A stretch of 64,000 bases of DNA, taken from NCBI RefSeq assembly GCF_030272615.1, contig NC_081413.1, positions 159,398,849 to 159,462,848 of the forward strand, in the 5' to 3' direction. This DNA comes from Cryptomeria japonica. Taxonomy: Eukaryota; Streptophyta; Pinopsida; Cupressales; Cupressaceae. The translations under genes were made by a program, and so were the position numbers. The notes under the pieces were generated by a model. It searched no databases. It was not told the DNA's origin and saw only the letters and a list, made by a program, of their open reading frames with translations. Position 1 is the first letter of the stretch. Every line of letters starts with the position of its first letter. Below are positions 11,663 to 22,004 of the stretch, one piece after another.

Positions 11663-12643
11663 TGTAGACACCTAAAATTAATTAAATCAATATTTAATCA
11701 ATTTATGCTTGTTAACATAATTAATTGATTTAATTGTGTTATCCTTATTCTTCTCAGTGTTAATTGAATCTAATTTAATTAATCCTATCACTATTGTCCA
11801 ATAATTAATTTATCAAATAAATTAATTATTCCCCTATTCTTATAAAGTCCCTCCAATAATTATTTCCTCTAAACACACTCAGTTAATTAATTTTTATTAA
11901 TTAACCTAGTCATGTGATTCCTACAAATCACTTTTCCTAATTCTCACTTAGCCTAATTAATTCTTCTAGAATCTCTCTTAATCCCAATTATCATTATTTC
12001 ATAATTTTATATTTCCCACTCATGTCACATCAACATTGAGCCTCTCAAAGAAATTCAAGTTTCTTTGAATCCCTCCATGCATTGTTTATTTTGGAATTTT
12101 TAATTCCTCTCCCCTTTGCCCAAGGAATTTTATCTTCTTTTTATTCTCCCAAGACATCCTTGATCCATGCCCACCATTTCAAATCAATCTCAACCCTCCA
12201 TAAACAAATCAATCTCGACCCTTCACTTTGGCCTCCTCCAATCTATAAATTGGAGCCTCTTCTCCTCACAAATCATCCACTTCCTCTATAGCATTCTCAT
12301 GCTGCTAATTTTCTCTTATTTTCTCTTATATCATATCCTTATCATGTCCTTATTTTCCTTCAATCTTTTAATCCAAATCTATCCAAATCCATCCCAATCC
12401 CAAACTCAAATCCATATATAATCAAATCCTAATCTTGTTGAGAAAAGGAGAGCAATCCACATCAAGTAATGAGAAAATCAAGTGGAGCGTCAAAGGGGCA
12501 CATCTTCCACTTCATCAAGCTCAATCCGAGGGAGAGCTAAAAGACAAGGTATAAATTAGGTTGTTTGCATTTGTATTGTGTCTTGTTTGGTTTCTTTGCA
12601 TTCTAACCTCCTTTGTCCCTCCTTCATCTTTTTCCCCTCTTCA
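11663..12643 (+). repeat. TE-2 3' LTR
   Basis: This 981-bp LTR begins TGTAGACACCTAAAATT after the PPT and ends CCCCTCTTCA at 12643. The first part is very AT-rich with ATTAATTAA blocks. A TATAAAT box lies at 12244-12250. The last 619 bases match the left LTR. The following five bases are ATATA, but the truncated left end gives no partner duplication. Confidence 0.85.
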
Positions 12644-13541
12644 ATATATATGCCATGCCTATCACTTCATTGCATGGATCTCAAGGAAACAAAATTGTAA
12701 TCCACCTCTTGAATCATGCACCTTCATGATGCGAGTCATTACAATTGCCTACAACATAGAAATCACGTTCGTAGAAATGATGCATGTCATTCCTTCCTTT
12801 CCACAATGGTGACTTTTCTTGATGAAGCCACCTTTTACTTTGGCCAATAGTGCAACCTTAGGAAGTAGAACTTCCTTCACTCTCAAAAGAGCATTGGATT
12901 GGCAAGTGGCTCTGTCTTGATGACGTGAAAGGTGGTCCCGTATTTCTTTTTGGCTGATAGTGCACCTTTGAAAATCAAAAGAAACTCGTTCGCTCTTAAA
13001 AGAGTGGATCGCTACCACGCGTCCCTTCTTATTTCTTCTCTACAATGGCCCCTACCAATGGGCCCTTTGGTGCATAAACCAATAGTACAACTCCAAATTA
13101 CTTTAATTTTTTAACAACCCCAAAACTTGTTTTGTCATGACAAGCTCATATATATCATATGTAAATTTGAGCACCATTGGAGAGTATTGACAATGTCGCT
13201 TCTTTAGAGTTCTGATATTTGAAACCTACGAGCTAGCCTCTATAGGGGCTAAAGCATAAGACTTACTATCTTTGAATTTAGGAGGAAGATCCTATAAATT
13301 CCTTATGGGAGTTCTTCATTTCTTGAGGTGCTCACTAAATGAAAGGTGACTCTAGGTAGGAGACATTCTTTGACATGTTCTTAAGAGTCTTTTTGGCTTG
13401 TTAATCAACATTGTGGCATTCTCATTGCTTCTAAAAGATAATATCTACACAAGAGCCCTGCAACTCTCCAATTCTCTTCTAAATATTTTTCAATTGACTC
13501 TTGAAAATGATTGTGAAGAAATAAAAAGGGAAGCTCAACTT
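12644..13541. other. Flank between TE-2 and TE-3, no gene seen
   Basis: About 0.9 kb. It contains an imperfect internal duplication: 12828-12920 and 12945-13020 share 'ATAGTGCA..CTT', 'TTC.CTCTTAAAAGAG' and flanking words. The longest open frame (12749-13018, minus) shows no motif and is probably chance. The right part is AT-rich and ends in GTGTG at 13542-13546, the left target duplication of TE-3. An old, unrecognisable repeat is the likeliest origin. Confidence 0.5.
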
Positions 13542-13546
13542 GTGTG

Positions 13547-14795
13547 TGAAGAGGGAAAAAAATTGATGAGGTAGGATAGTTAGCAAATCATGCAAATCAA
13601 TCATAGAAACATATAAAATAAAAAGACATAACTTGAATCACACAAAAATAAGAATGAGATGCATATACTTCACAAAACTTATAACTTCTCCTTCAGATTG
13701 AGCTTGATGAAGTGAAGGCGCCCCTTGATGATGCTCCACTTGATGTGCTCCTTTTGCTTGCTTGATGTGGATGACTCTCCAATGTTGTGCACAAAATGAG
13801 ATGGATCTTTGGGGATGGGATGATCAAGTATGGATGGGAGATGATTTTGACATAATAAGGGTGCTAATATGACTTTTGTAGGCTCAAATTAGTAGCATAA
13901 GATTACTAAACTTGGAGATGAAGAATGAAGGGATGGAGTCCTCAATTTATAGGAAGAGGAGAGGAAGAATGGATGGCTAGGATGGATTCAAGATGAAGGG
14001 CTAGGATTTCTTGTGAGCTCACACAAGGCCCAAGAGAGGGTGTGGAGACCAAGAGATATGCCTTAAAGGCATTTCTTATCTCCACACTCCTCAAGGTGCA
14101 TTCGGAAGACTTCCCATTGTGCCTTGAGAAGAGCAAGGGATGTGACATTCTTTGAAAAATGGGGAGGCAGAATTTAAAATTCTCCAAAAAGGGATGATCA
14201 TGGGGATTGGAGGAATAAGGAGGAATTAAAAATTCCTTGGGAGAGGAGATGCCTAGAGGAATGTGAGATTTTAAAAATCTCACATTCACCTAGGAAAAAA
14301 ACATTTAAAGCTAGTGGTTGGATGGAAGGGACAAAGAGTTGACTTTGTGGCTAATCATGATGATTAGCCACTAGAAACTCATTAGGAGGGGGATTAGAGG
14401 AAAGATTACGTGGGATAAGATTTGTAGGAGGATTTGACTAGGAGAGAGAATGAGTGGAGGGAATAAAAAATTAGAAAAATAAGGTTAAGTGAGTTTAGGG
14501 AATTTCTAGAAGAATTTATTAGGTTAATGATGCATTAGGAAGATGATTTGTAGGAATCATGTAGGTTAACTAATTAATTGAAATTAATTAGCTAAGAGGA
14601 AGATTTGTGAGGATTTAATTTTTAGAAGAATAAAGAAAGGGATTGATTTATTAAATAAATCAGTCACTTACTATAGTGACAATATTAATTATAATTAATT
14701 AATATTGAGGAGAATTTGAATTAACATAATTAATTAATTAATTAATTATGTGAGGAATTAAAAATAATTAAAATAATTATTATTAAGTGTCTACA
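13547..14795 (-). repeat. TE-3 3' LTR
   Basis: This 1249-bp LTR starts TGTAGACACTTAATAAT at 14795 (minus strand) and ends CTCTTCA at 13547. It matches 35260-36447 throughout, with small indels. A TATAAAT box on the minus strand lies at about 13945-13951. The PPT at 14796-14810 marks it as the 3' LTR. Confidence 0.92.
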
Positions 14796-14810
14796 TTTTG
14801 CCCCTCTTTT
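14796..14810 (-). promoter_or_regulatory. TE-3 polypurine tract
   Basis: The minus strand reads AAAAGAGGGGCAAAA directly before the LTR start TGTAGACAC. It is near-identical to the TE-2 PPT. It is the plus-strand primer site. Confidence 0.88.
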
Positions 14811-15058
14811 ACACAGCGACAAATTTGGCGATATGTAAAAGATAGAAGAAGAAGAGGATGCCCCAACATAAAGCATGGGAGGTGTATGCCCCCTCGAGAA
14901 TTTTTTTAGGAAAGGGACGAAAAATTCTCAAAAAAAATGAAGGAAGAATAATTTTGGATGGAAGAGATAAGCGAGGAAGAAATATGAAGTAGTCGCAAAG
15001 AATTTGGAAAGAAGAATAGGAGATGCGAGACCGCGGAGGAAAATGGGCCCTCATGAGA
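14811..15058 (-). other. TE-3 3' UTR segment left of TE-4
   Basis: A-rich and G-rich on the plus strand. It continues after TE-4 at 21312. The minus strand has TTGGGGCATCCTCTTCTTC near 14860, matching the pre-PPT region of TE-2. No gene was seen. Confidence 0.6.
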
Positions 15059-15063
15059 CCCAT

Positions 15064-15700
15064 TGTTGGTATTTTGGTATGGTTTTTTCATTGATGTCAA
15101 CACCTACTAACACTTATCAACTCTGGCACTTTGGAGAATCAACAAAATTCACCGGCAAGCAAATGACTCATTTACAATTACTGGTATCTGGTACACCGAC
15201 ATGATATCATTTGAAGGTGAAGCAAGGTTTCTGTGAAAGCATATCAGAACTACACCGGTACTGAATCCAACATATGAAGATGCTATTTTGAGTAGTACAT
15301 TCTTATTGGATTTAACCATCCAATTGTAGTCAGTGTGACTCCTATTTTATGTTTGAGTAGTGAGCTCTAGGCGTTTGGCCTTTCTACATGTGCAGACCCC
15401 ATTTGTATACACTTACTATCTACAGTAGTATCATCTGATTGTGGGTAAGGTTTTCCACCGTGGGTTTTCCCCTTACAGGGTTTCCACATACAATTATTGT
15501 TGTTAAGTGTTTTGGATGACTTTGTCTTTTTATTTCATGCATAAATCTTTACCGGTATTGCAATTATCTGATAAAACTGTCTACCGGTATAAAAGATTGG
15601 TTTACCGGTATTAAGCAATAAGTTGGTTAAGTTGTTTTTGGTTTGAATTTATTTGGCAACTGATTCACCCCCCCCTCTCAGTTGTCTCCGGGACCTAACA
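15064..15700 (+). repeat. TE-4 5' LTR (short form)
   Basis: This 637-bp LTR starts TGTTGGTATTTTGG and ends GGGACCTAACA. It matches the 3' LTR except that about 420 bases present at ~20394-20815 are absent at ~15208. It contains repeated ACCGGT(A) words, a TATAAAAG at 15588-15595 and the C-run motif GATTCACCCCCCCC near its end. Confidence 0.9.
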
Positions 15701-15702
15701 AT

Positions 15703-15714
15703 TTGTATCAGAGC
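15703..15714 (+). promoter_or_regulatory. TE-4 primer binding site
   Basis: TTGTATCAGAGC lies two bases after the LTR. It is the Met-i tRNA PBS (TGGTATCAGAGC) with one change, G to T. Confidence 0.85.
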
Positions 15715-15756
15715 TTAGTCCTCTTTTGCAGAAGTTTAACAACATGAGGAGATCCA

Positions 15757-16740
15757 ATGTCTACTAACTATTTCAGGAAGGACAATCCTAAACTTGATGG
15801 AACCGACTGTGGCATAAAGAAGATCAAAATGGAGATACATTTAAATTGCATTGAAAAAGACATCTGGGATGTTACAAAGAATGGCTATACTGCTCCTACT
15901 CAAAGCCATCCTAACCCACCTAACTTAACTAAAGATGAAGAAAATGATTGCAAAGCAAGAGAAGCACTTTTGAGTGCATTGACAGATCAACAAATCATGG
16001 GAATATCAGATAGATCAACTGCTAAAGCTATTTGGGTTGATTTGGAAACACTGAATGAAGGAGATTCTATAGTCAAAATTGCAAAGCTTGAAAGCTTCTG
16101 GGTCAGGTATGAAAATTTGAAAAATGGAAGAAGATGAAAGGATTTTTGCTTTTATGGAAAGAGTTAATGAAATTGTTTTGGGTATTAAATGTTGTTGAGG
16201 AACCTTAAGTGAAGATGAAATTGTTTCAAAAATTTTAAGAGGATATCCATCGGCATATAAAATGAAGGTCACTGCTATAAATGAGTTAAGAACAATTCCT
16301 AATACATCAGTAACTAGAGATACATTGATTGGAAAACTTTTAGCCTTTGAAATTGAGGAATTTGGTCATGTTGCTACTATAAAGACAGATTTAGCCTTTA
16401 AACAATCAACATCATTTGCATCATCATTTGACAAATCTGATTGGAAAGCCTTTTATGCAAGAGAACTTGAAGAAAGCAAGAAAGAAAATGAAGAACTTGA
16501 AGAACTTGAAGCACTATTTGCAAGGAAAATGCCTAAAGGTCTAGTTGGAAGTAAGCATAAAGGTAAAGCACCCTTTAAATGTTTTAATTGTAATAAGATT
16601 GGTCATATGGCTTCAAGATGATTTGATAAACATGCTAGACTAAGAGAAGAAGCTAAAAGAACATACAAGCCTAACCTTGAATATCAGAGATATAGATTTA
16701 AGAAGAATAAAGACAAATCTTGTTATCTTGCTAATGAAGG
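15757..16740 (+). pseudogene. TE-4 gag, broken
   Basis: The start at 15757 follows the PBS leader and opens MSTNYFRKDNPKLDG, the usual Copia gag front (DUF4219/UBN2-like). A one-base slip near 16125 shifts the frame. Coding resumes (RIFAFMERVNEIVLG) and is stopped again near 16195. The zinc knuckle CFNCNKIGHMASR at about 16579-16620 lacks its last Cys because that codon is TGA (16619-16621). The nucleocapsid tail continues in the same frame afterwards. It is recognisable but not translatable in full. Confidence 0.85.
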
Positions 16741-18145
16741 AGTGACTGATGATTCTAATGAGGATCCGACAGACAATGGATGGGTTTTTGTTGCTATAAC
16801 AAAATATCAACCGACACCTACAGTCCAACTGGTAGAGCAAGCCTTGGTAGCTAAAATTGAAGTAAAGGATGAATGGATCATTGATTCAGGATGCTCACAT
16901 CATATGAGAGGAGATAAAGGTAAAATCTTGAACTTTCAAGAATATAATGGAGGCTTAGTGAGATTTGGAGATGATAAAGCTTGTCTGATCGAAGGTAAAG
17001 GTACAATATCTCTTGATGGTAAGCATAATACTGACAATGTTTACTATGTTGAAGTTTTAAAGCATAATAGTTTGAGTGTTGGTCAATTAGTTGAGAAAGG
17101 ATTTCAGTTACAATTCAAAAATAGAAAATGCAAAATTATGAATAGAATTGGTTTAGAAATTGCAACCGGTAATCAAACTAGAGGTAATATCTTTCATTTG
17201 AATAATAGTGAAAAAACATGCTTGATTGCAAATATTGATGAAAGTTGGCTATGACATAAGAGACTATGTCATGTAAACTTTGATTGCATGGTAAAAATTA
17301 GTACTACTAAGGCAGTTAGAGATTTACCTAAAATTGTCAAACCTCACGATACAGTATGTAAGGAATGTCAATTTGGAAAATAAGTTAGAGCCACCTTCAA
17401 AAGTATTCCAGAAAAATCCAATAATGCTCTTGACTTAATTCACACTGACTTATGTGGTCCAGCTAGAACTAAAAGCTTACAAGGTGATAGATATTTCATG
17501 TTAATCATTGATGACTATTCTAGAATGTGTTGGGTTACTTTTCTCAGAGAAAAATCAGAAGCACTTGGGAAGTTCAAACTGTTCAAAGCGATGGTAGAAA
17601 ATGAAACCGGTAAGAAAATCAAATGTCTAAGATCAGATAAAGGAGGAGAATTTACGTCTAAGGAATTTAATGCATTTTGTGAAGTGAATAGAATCAGAAG
17701 ATAACTATCAGCACCTCAGACACAATAGCAAAATGGAGTTGTTGAAAGAAAAAATAGAATTATCTTGGATGCAGCTAGAAGAATGTTATTAGAAGAAAAC
17801 CTACCACATGTATATTGGAGAGAAGTAGTAAGTAGATCGATCTATACATTCAACAAAGTTCACATCAAAGGTGAAACCAGTAAGACCCCTCATGAACTAT
17901 GGTTTGGTATTACTCATACTCTTAAATATTTCAGAATATTTGGAAGTAAATGTAGAAGAGATGAGTATATTGGGAAATTTGATCCTAGAAGTGATGAAGG
18001 AATATTTCTTGGTTATTCATCTAAGAGTAAAGCATATAGATGTTTTAACAAAAGGTTGCAGAAAATTGTTGAGAGTACAAATGTGAAGATTGATGAACAA
18101 TTTAGAGGAACTTCAAGGCATATAGATTCTGAATCGATGACATAA
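16741..18145 (+). pseudogene. TE-4 protease and integrase, broken
   Basis: The protease active site WIIDSGCSHHM lies near 16873-16905. The pre-integrase HHCC region follows (HKRLCH ... CKECQFGK), with a Trp codon turned to TGA at 17252 and a TAA after GK. The integrase core keeps all three acidic residues in context: HTDLCGP near 17442, LRSDKGGEF near 17632 and VVERKN near 17742. Two TAA/TAG-type stops lie between the last two. The C-terminal part has the usual Copia GSKC...EGIFLGYSSKSKAYR segment. The enzyme would insert the cDNA into the genome; here it is interrupted. Confidence 0.88.
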
Positions 18146-19905
18146 ATTCTAACAAATGAACCTACACTAAACCCACTGGTATAGAATGAAGATCCAGTTA
18201 CACCGGTATCATCTGAAAATTCCACTGTGACTGAGGAACAACAACAAACAAAGACACCCCGGTATGTAAGACTGAATCATTCTGAAGATGAGATAATTGG
18301 CAACAAGCATAAAAGAGTTATGACAAGAGGAAGATTGGCAAATGAAGAGGTATGTCTTATTTCTCAAATTGAACCATCATCAGTTAATGAGGCATGTGAA
18401 GATAAACATTGGACTAAAGCTAGGAAGAAGAATTATAATAAATTGAGAATAATAACACTTGGACATTAGTTCCACGGCCTAAAGATAAAAATGTAATTGG
18501 AACCAAATGGGTATTTAGAAACAAACTTAATGAAGATGGTAAGGTTATCAAAAATAAAGCAAGACTAGTGTGTAAGGGATATTCTCAGAAAGAAGGAATT
18601 AATTATAGTGAGACCTTTGCACTAGTAGCCAAAATTGAGGCAGTCAGATTATTCTTGGCTTTTACAACACATAAGAACTACAAAGTATATCAAATGGATA
18701 TTAAATGTGCATTTTTGAATGGAGATCTTGAAGAAGAAGTTTACATTGAACAACCTGATGGATTTTCTTTGAAAAATAACAAAGATATGGTTTGCAGGTT
18801 AAGAAAAGCTTTGTATGGATTGAAGCAAGCTCCAAGAGCTTGGTATGCAAGATTGGATAAGTATCTTTTGAAGATTGGTTTTTATAAAGGTAATGCTGAC
18901 AACAACTTATATTATAAAATGACTAATGATGACATCTTGGTTATAGAAGTTTTTGTTGATGATATAATCTTTGGAGGAGAAGATGGATTATGTAAAGAAT
19001 TTTCTATTAAAATGCAACAAGAATTTGAAATGTCTATGATTGGAGAAATAAAATTCTTTTTAGGATTGTAGATTTCACAGACTGACAAAGGTATATTCTT
19101 GAGTCAATCCAAGTACTTAAAGGAGTTACTAAAGAAACTTGGGATGGAAAACTCTAAACCGGTAGGCACACCTATGACTACAAGTGACAAACTATCACTT
19201 AAGGATGACTCTACACCTGTTAATCCAACTAGGTACAAATCTATGATAGGAGGTTTACTGTATTTAACACAAACTAGACTTGATATCATGAATGCAGTAT
19301 GTATTGTTTCAAGATTTCAAAGTAATCCTAGAGAAAATCATGAATCAACAGTAAAAAAGATTTTCCGGTACTTACAGGGCACTACAAATCTTGGATTATG
19401 GTATCCTAGAGATGAAAACTTTGAATTATGTGCATACACAGATGCAAATTGGGTAGGAGATGTGGATGATAGAAAAAGCACCACCGACGGAGCATTTTTT
19501 CTTGGAAGCAGACTAGTTTCTTGGTTGAGTAAGAAACAAAGTTTTACATCCTTATCAACAACAAAATCAGAATATGTTGCATCAATAACTAACTATACAC
19601 AGGTACTATGGCTTAAGCAAATGTTGAAAGACATAAAGGTAAAATGCGAGGAACCTATAACTATCTATTGTGACAACACTACAACAATTGATATATCTAA
19701 GATTCCGGCACTACATTCTAAAACCAAACATGTTTCTATCAAGCTGAATTTTCTAAGGGAAAATGTTGAAGCAAAGGAAATAAAACTGATTTATGTGAAT
19801 ACTAAAGAGCAGATTGCAAATATCTTCACTAAACCTCTGCCTAAGGAGACTTTTGAATATCTTAGAGATCAGCTTGGGGTCATACCCCCACCGGTAGAAA
19901 CTTAG
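18146..19905 (+). pseudogene. TE-4 reverse transcriptase and RNase H, broken
   Basis: The RT front starts after a linker (18227-18469, frame change). The main block at 18568-19071 has YQMDIKCAFLNGDLEEEVY, YGLKQAPRAWY and the catalytic VFVDDIIFG (FVDD). A TAG at 19069-19071 interrupts LGL-QISQ. The frame then continues to 19905 with KPVGTPM and the RNase H motifs CAYTDANWVGDVDDRKST, SEYVA, CDNTTTIDIS and the conserved end IANIFTKPLP. With one stop removed this stretch would be one frame, so it is fairly young. The order RT-RNase H after integrase is diagnostic of Copia. Confidence 0.92.
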
Positions 19906-20248
19906 AGAGTTGATGTTTGTCATCAACCGACAGAATTAACAGAGAAATCTTTTACTCCGGCTTTGATGAGGAAGCTGCTTCTCAGGGGGAGTAGTTGGTA
20001 TACTAAATTGGTTGGTATTTTGCATATGAACTTGGTTTTGTAGTAACTTTGGCATTTGATGTCAAAGGGGGAGAGATTGGTATGGAAAAAAACAAGGAAA
20101 CATTGTCACTCTCAGGGGGAGAGATTGTTACTTTGGGAGAGATTACTTATATTTTGGGAGATTGATGGCTTTTGGTATTTGGCATTTCTATTTTGGCACT
20201 TTGATGGTTTTTCCATCTTGTGTTGCCATCAATGCCAAAGGGGGAGAT
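19906..20248 (+). promoter_or_regulatory. TE-4 3' UTR with repeated PPT-like tracts and PPT
   Basis: The true PPT is AATGCCAAAGGGGGAGAT at 20231-20248, directly before the LTR. Three similar tracts precede it: CTCAGGGGGAGTAGTTGG at 19981, GTCAAAGGGGGAGAGATTGG at 20061 and CTCAGGGGGAGAGATTGTT at 20111. Each is followed by a TTGGTAT-like word resembling the LTR start. No gene was seen. Confidence 0.8.
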
Positions 20249-21306
20249 TGTTGGTATTTTGGTATGGTTTTGTCATTGATGTCAACACCTACTAACACTT
20301 ATCAACTCTGGCACTTTGGAGAATCAACAACATTCATCGGCAAGCAAATGACTCATGCACAGTCACTGGTATTTGGTACACTGGCATGATATAATGTTCA
20401 CCGACACTTGGAATGGCATGGAAAAAACTTGGTTATGTTGAAGACATTGTTTGGACACTTTGTCTTGGAAATTCATTTATTAGCATATTCGTATTTGCAT
20501 ATTTGTTGTTACCGGCAAATAGGTCCAGGTTATATACCGGTAGGTTTATCTTTTCCAGATCAACACGACACGCTATGGAAATGTCTTATTATTGTTGTAA
20601 ATGCATCAAACCGGCATGTTGAATCGGTTATTGCATCGGACATTGTTTTGTTTGTAAATTTATTTTATTGTAATATCTCTTAGAGCCGACCTACTAAAAT
20701 TGGTCCTAGGTTATGATATAAATGTAAGATCTTATTTGTAAGATCGGGTGTGGAGTGCAAAGAAGATTTGTGTGAAGGTATCTGCAAGAATAAGCAAAGC
20801 TATACACGCAAACATTATTTGAAGGTGAAGCAAGGTTTTTGTGAAAGCATATCAGAACTACACCGGTACTGAATCTAGCATATGAAGATGCTATTTTGAC
20901 CAGTACATTCTTATTGGATTTAACCATCCAATTGTAGTCAGTGTGACTCCTATTTTGTGTTTGAGCAGTGAGCTCTAGGCGCTTGGCCTTTCTGTATGTG
21001 TAGACCCTATTTGTATACACTTACTATCTGCAGTAGTATCATCTGATTGTGGGAAAGGTTTCCCACCGTGGTTTTCCCCTTATAGGGTTTCCACGTACAA
21101 ATATTAGTGTTAAGTGTTGTGTATGACTTTGTCTTTTTGTTTCATGCATTAATCTTTACCGGTATTGCAATTATCTAATAAAACTATCTACCAGTATAAA
21201 AGACTGATTTATCGGTATTAAGCAATAAGTTGGTTAAGTTGTTTTTGGTTTGAATTTATTTGACAACTGATTCACCCCCCCTCTCAGTTGTCTCTGGGAC
21301 CTAACA
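20249..21306 (+). repeat. TE-4 3' LTR (long form)
   Basis: This 1058-bp LTR starts TGTTGGTATTTTGG and ends GGGACCTAACA. It contains the ~420-bp segment missing from the 5' LTR, including a GATATAAAT word near 20715. ACCGGT/ACCGGC words recur, and the C-run motif TTCACCCCCC stands near its end. CCCAT follows as target duplication. Confidence 0.92.
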
Positions 21307-21311
21307 CCCAT

Positions 21312-22004
21312 ATAAGCCACAACGGGCCCAATGAGGGGTCATTGTTACACACAAGCTTTGGAGCCACTCAGAGCAAAGAAGAGGAGGAGAGATGGACCAC
21401 ATTCCAGTTTGTGATCATCGCGTTGAGAGGATCCGACGGTTTGACTGACCGACTAGATATGGACCATCGATGAGTTAGACTATCCCTCTTTTGGAATTTT
21501 TGATTTGGGTAAGTTTTAGGGCTAGAAAAAGGGGTCTAGGTTAGGCGAGGTGCACGCGCTAATAGTTGTTTCAGCGTGCGCACCCCTAGGTCGATGCGAG
21601 CGCTAGCGACCAGTGTGGGTGCTTGCTGGGGGTTGGGTAGAATATAAGTTTTGGGAGGAGAATGGGGGGATCAGCATGGCTGTTCGCACATCAGTGCGAG
21701 TGGTCATGCTTTGATGTTGGCGCTCTTGCTTTAGTGCGGGTGCCCAAGGGATTACGTGGGCGATCATGTTGATGGGCCCAGGAGGGGGGTCAAATGAGGA
21801 CAGGGTTTTTTTATTGGTGCGAGCGCTTGTAAAATGATGCGAGCGTCATGGTTTTGGCGTGAGCGCCTCGTAAATCATCGTGTGCACCTGAGATGGGGGA
21901 AATGCAATTTTGGCTTAGAATTTTAGTATAGGGGGAAGGGTATGGTTAGTTCTGGAGGTTAGGAGGGGGTTTTGAGATGTGAAAGTAATGATTTGGTCTA
22001 ATGG
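21312..22004 (+). promoter_or_regulatory. Leader of antisense gene with ~20-bp GC-rich array
   Basis: This is TE-3 sequence on the right of TE-4. From 21550 to 21890 the plus strand carries many copies of a GTGCGAGCGY-like core (for example near 21551, 21572, 21593, 21692, 21732, 21817, 21836, 21856), spaced about 19-21 bases. The array points the same way as the antisense gene that starts at 22005. It resembles the array in the TE-3 gag leader, which points the other way. A transcription or RNA-level role is inference. Confidence 0.55.

Larger units (their letters stand above)
5126..12643 (+). mobile_element. TE-2: non-autonomous Gypsy-type LTR element (LARD-like)
   Basis: Two direct repeats bracket about 5.9 kb: a left LTR lacking its first ~363 bases (5126-5737) and a full right LTR (11663-12643). 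A PBS-like segment follows the left LTR and a PPT precedes the right one, so the orientation is plus. No protease, RT, RNase H or integrase motif was found inside. The LTR ends, the GGTGGGACCCA PBS region, the PPT (AAGAGGGGCAAAA) and the leader all resemble TE-3. It therefore looks like a large derivative that relied on enzymes from a TE-3-like element. Both LTRs contain a TATAAAT box. Confidence 0.75.
15064..21306 (+). mobile_element. TE-4: Ty1/Copia element nested in TE-3
   Basis: A complete plus-strand Copia element of 6243 bp: 5' LTR, PBS, gag, protease, integrase, RT, RNase H, PPT, 3' LTR. CCCAT at 15059-15063 and again at 21307-21311 is a perfect 5-bp target duplication. It lies in the 3' UTR of TE-3 and is therefore younger. 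Reading frames carry several stops (many TAA or TGA at Gln or Trp positions) and a few frameshifts. The two LTRs differ in length because one lacks about 420 bp. Confidence 0.95.

Noticed and set aside
12749-13018. Small minus-strand gene between TE-2 and TE-3
   Set aside because: No motif, and the frame spans an imperfect internal duplication, so it is likely open by chance.
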